A stretch of DNA of 64,000 nucleotides from Planctomycetota bacterium (lineage in GTDB: Bacteria > Planctomycetota > UBA1135 > GCA-002686595): positions 50,578 through 114,577 of the forward strand of contig JAEUIA010000045.1 of assembly GCA_016795245.1 (NCBI GenBank), written 5' to 3'. Position 1 is the stretch's first letter; each line of letters begins with the position of its first letter. Made by a program: the position numbers and the translations under genes. The notes under the pieces are model-generated. The model was not told where the DNA came from, made no database searches, and was given only the letters and a program-made list of their open reading frames with translations. Below are positions 63,715-64,000 of the stretch, one piece after another.

Positions 63715-63921
63715 ATGTGGTTTCGCAACTGGATCCGTCCCCGCAAGCTGTCCTTCAAGGCTTCCAGGCCGACGCCAAAATCCGCCCCGCAACGCATCAA
63801 GACCGACACCGAACAAACCCCGCAACGCTTCCAGTCCGACACCGAACCCCACCCACTCGACCCCACCCCATTGTTGACCTCCTGGTTCGCGATTTGCGCA
63901 GTGGCGTTCGTCCGAGTTTGA
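63715..63921 (+). CDS. Possible small ORF with 11-residue repeats
   Basis: 68 aa, MWFRNWIRPRKLSFKAS start. Not recognised. The middle encodes three 11-residue units (about residues 15-47, e.g. PQRIKTDTEQT and PQRFQSDTEPH) that come from 33-bp DNA repeats. No convincing ribosome-binding site, and the end runs into the hairpin repeat. Could be noncoding. The remaining 63650-63714 holds nothing recognisable. Confidence 0.25.
   Translation: MWFRNWIRPRKLSFKASRPTPKSAPQRIKTDTEQTPQRFQSDTEPHPLDPTPLLTSWFAICAVAFVRV
63757..63855 (+). repeat. Three 33-bp imperfect tandem repeats
   Basis: Units at 63757-63789, 63790-63822 and 63823-63855. The second and third share CAACGC-T/A-TC and CGACACCGAAC; the first is diverged (GGCTTCCAGGCCGACGCC). 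Period is a multiple of three. Lies after the EF-G-like gene. Confidence 0.8.
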
Positions 63922-64000
63922 CCGTACCGAGCCAGGCTCGTGTGGTGCATCTTCGCCGGCGTAAAGCCGCGCGCCGGCGCGCGGCTCTACGCCGGCGAAG
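63918..64000. repeat. Start of a second copy of the hairpin repeat family (cut by window end)
   Basis: 63918-63960 matches the left arm of the 46.6-kb inverted repeat (TTGACC-TAC-GAGCC-GGCTCGTGTGG ... CGCCGGC). Its centre is a nested palindrome: 13-bp arms 63951-63963 and 63988-64000 (CTTCGCCGGCGTA), and inside them a perfect 20-bp palindrome at 63966-63985. The complementary right arm would lie beyond the window. Confidence 0.8.

Overview
The window is a GC-rich chromosomal segment (64 kb) from a Gram-negative bacterium with an outer membrane: it encodes a secretin, several lipoprotein-type signal peptides and an OmpA-domain lipoprotein. Codon use is strongly GC-biased and GTG/TTG starts are common. 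The ribosomal operon has no rpmD (L30) and no map. The combination of an rpoN/PTS-Ntr cluster, an N-acylornithine-type carbamoyltransferase, a MamK-like actin and giant Gly-rich lipoproteins suggests Planctomycetota or a neighbouring phylum. That placement is inference; no rRNA gene lies in the window.

Layout. 1-13.6 kb: the end of the S10 operon, then spc and alpha (rplD partial to rplQ, with secY, adk, infA, rpmJ and rpoA), all on the + strand and mostly with short or overlapping junctions. 13.8-18.3 kb (- strand): dnaE and an argF'-like carbamoyltransferase. 18.4-22.4 kb: tRNA-Arg(ACG) behind a strong promoter, tadA, two tRNA-Ser genes, the SRP RNA, dnaX, ybaB and recR, an order also known from Bacillus. 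22.5-26.6 kb: rpoN, truA, hpf, an EIIA-Ntr and an HPr/NPr. 26.6-29.4 kb: a nested mobile element, in which an IS3-type element sits inside the transposase gene of an IS1-like element.

29.6-46.6 kb holds the most distinctive locus. It starts with pilM, pilN, a pilO with a PilP-like C-terminal part, and a secretin. These are followed by a degenerate GGDEF/coiled-coil protein, a MamK-family actin and a single-pass membrane protein with Sm/SH3-like repeats. RNase E/G, L21, L27 and Obg come next, then a PilT-type ATPase with a long Pro-rich N-terminus and a GspC-like PDZ protein. A prepilin peptidase lies further down at 59.8 kb. Together these give most of the inner-membrane platform, secretin, motor and peptidase of a type IV pilus/type II secretion machine, but no pilin is in the window.

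46.6-64 kb: a 101-bp-arm inverted repeat, coaX, a shortened MnmE-like GTPase, an aspartate carbamoyltransferase fused to a PyrI-like zinc domain, three large secreted lipoproteins with Ig-like (Big_5-type) segments, pilD, an OmpA-domain lipoprotein and an EF-G-like GTPase with altered G motifs. The window ends inside a second copy of the hairpin repeat family. Start codons were chosen from Shine-Dalgarno spacing and protein-family length; functions are read from motifs by eye, without database searches.
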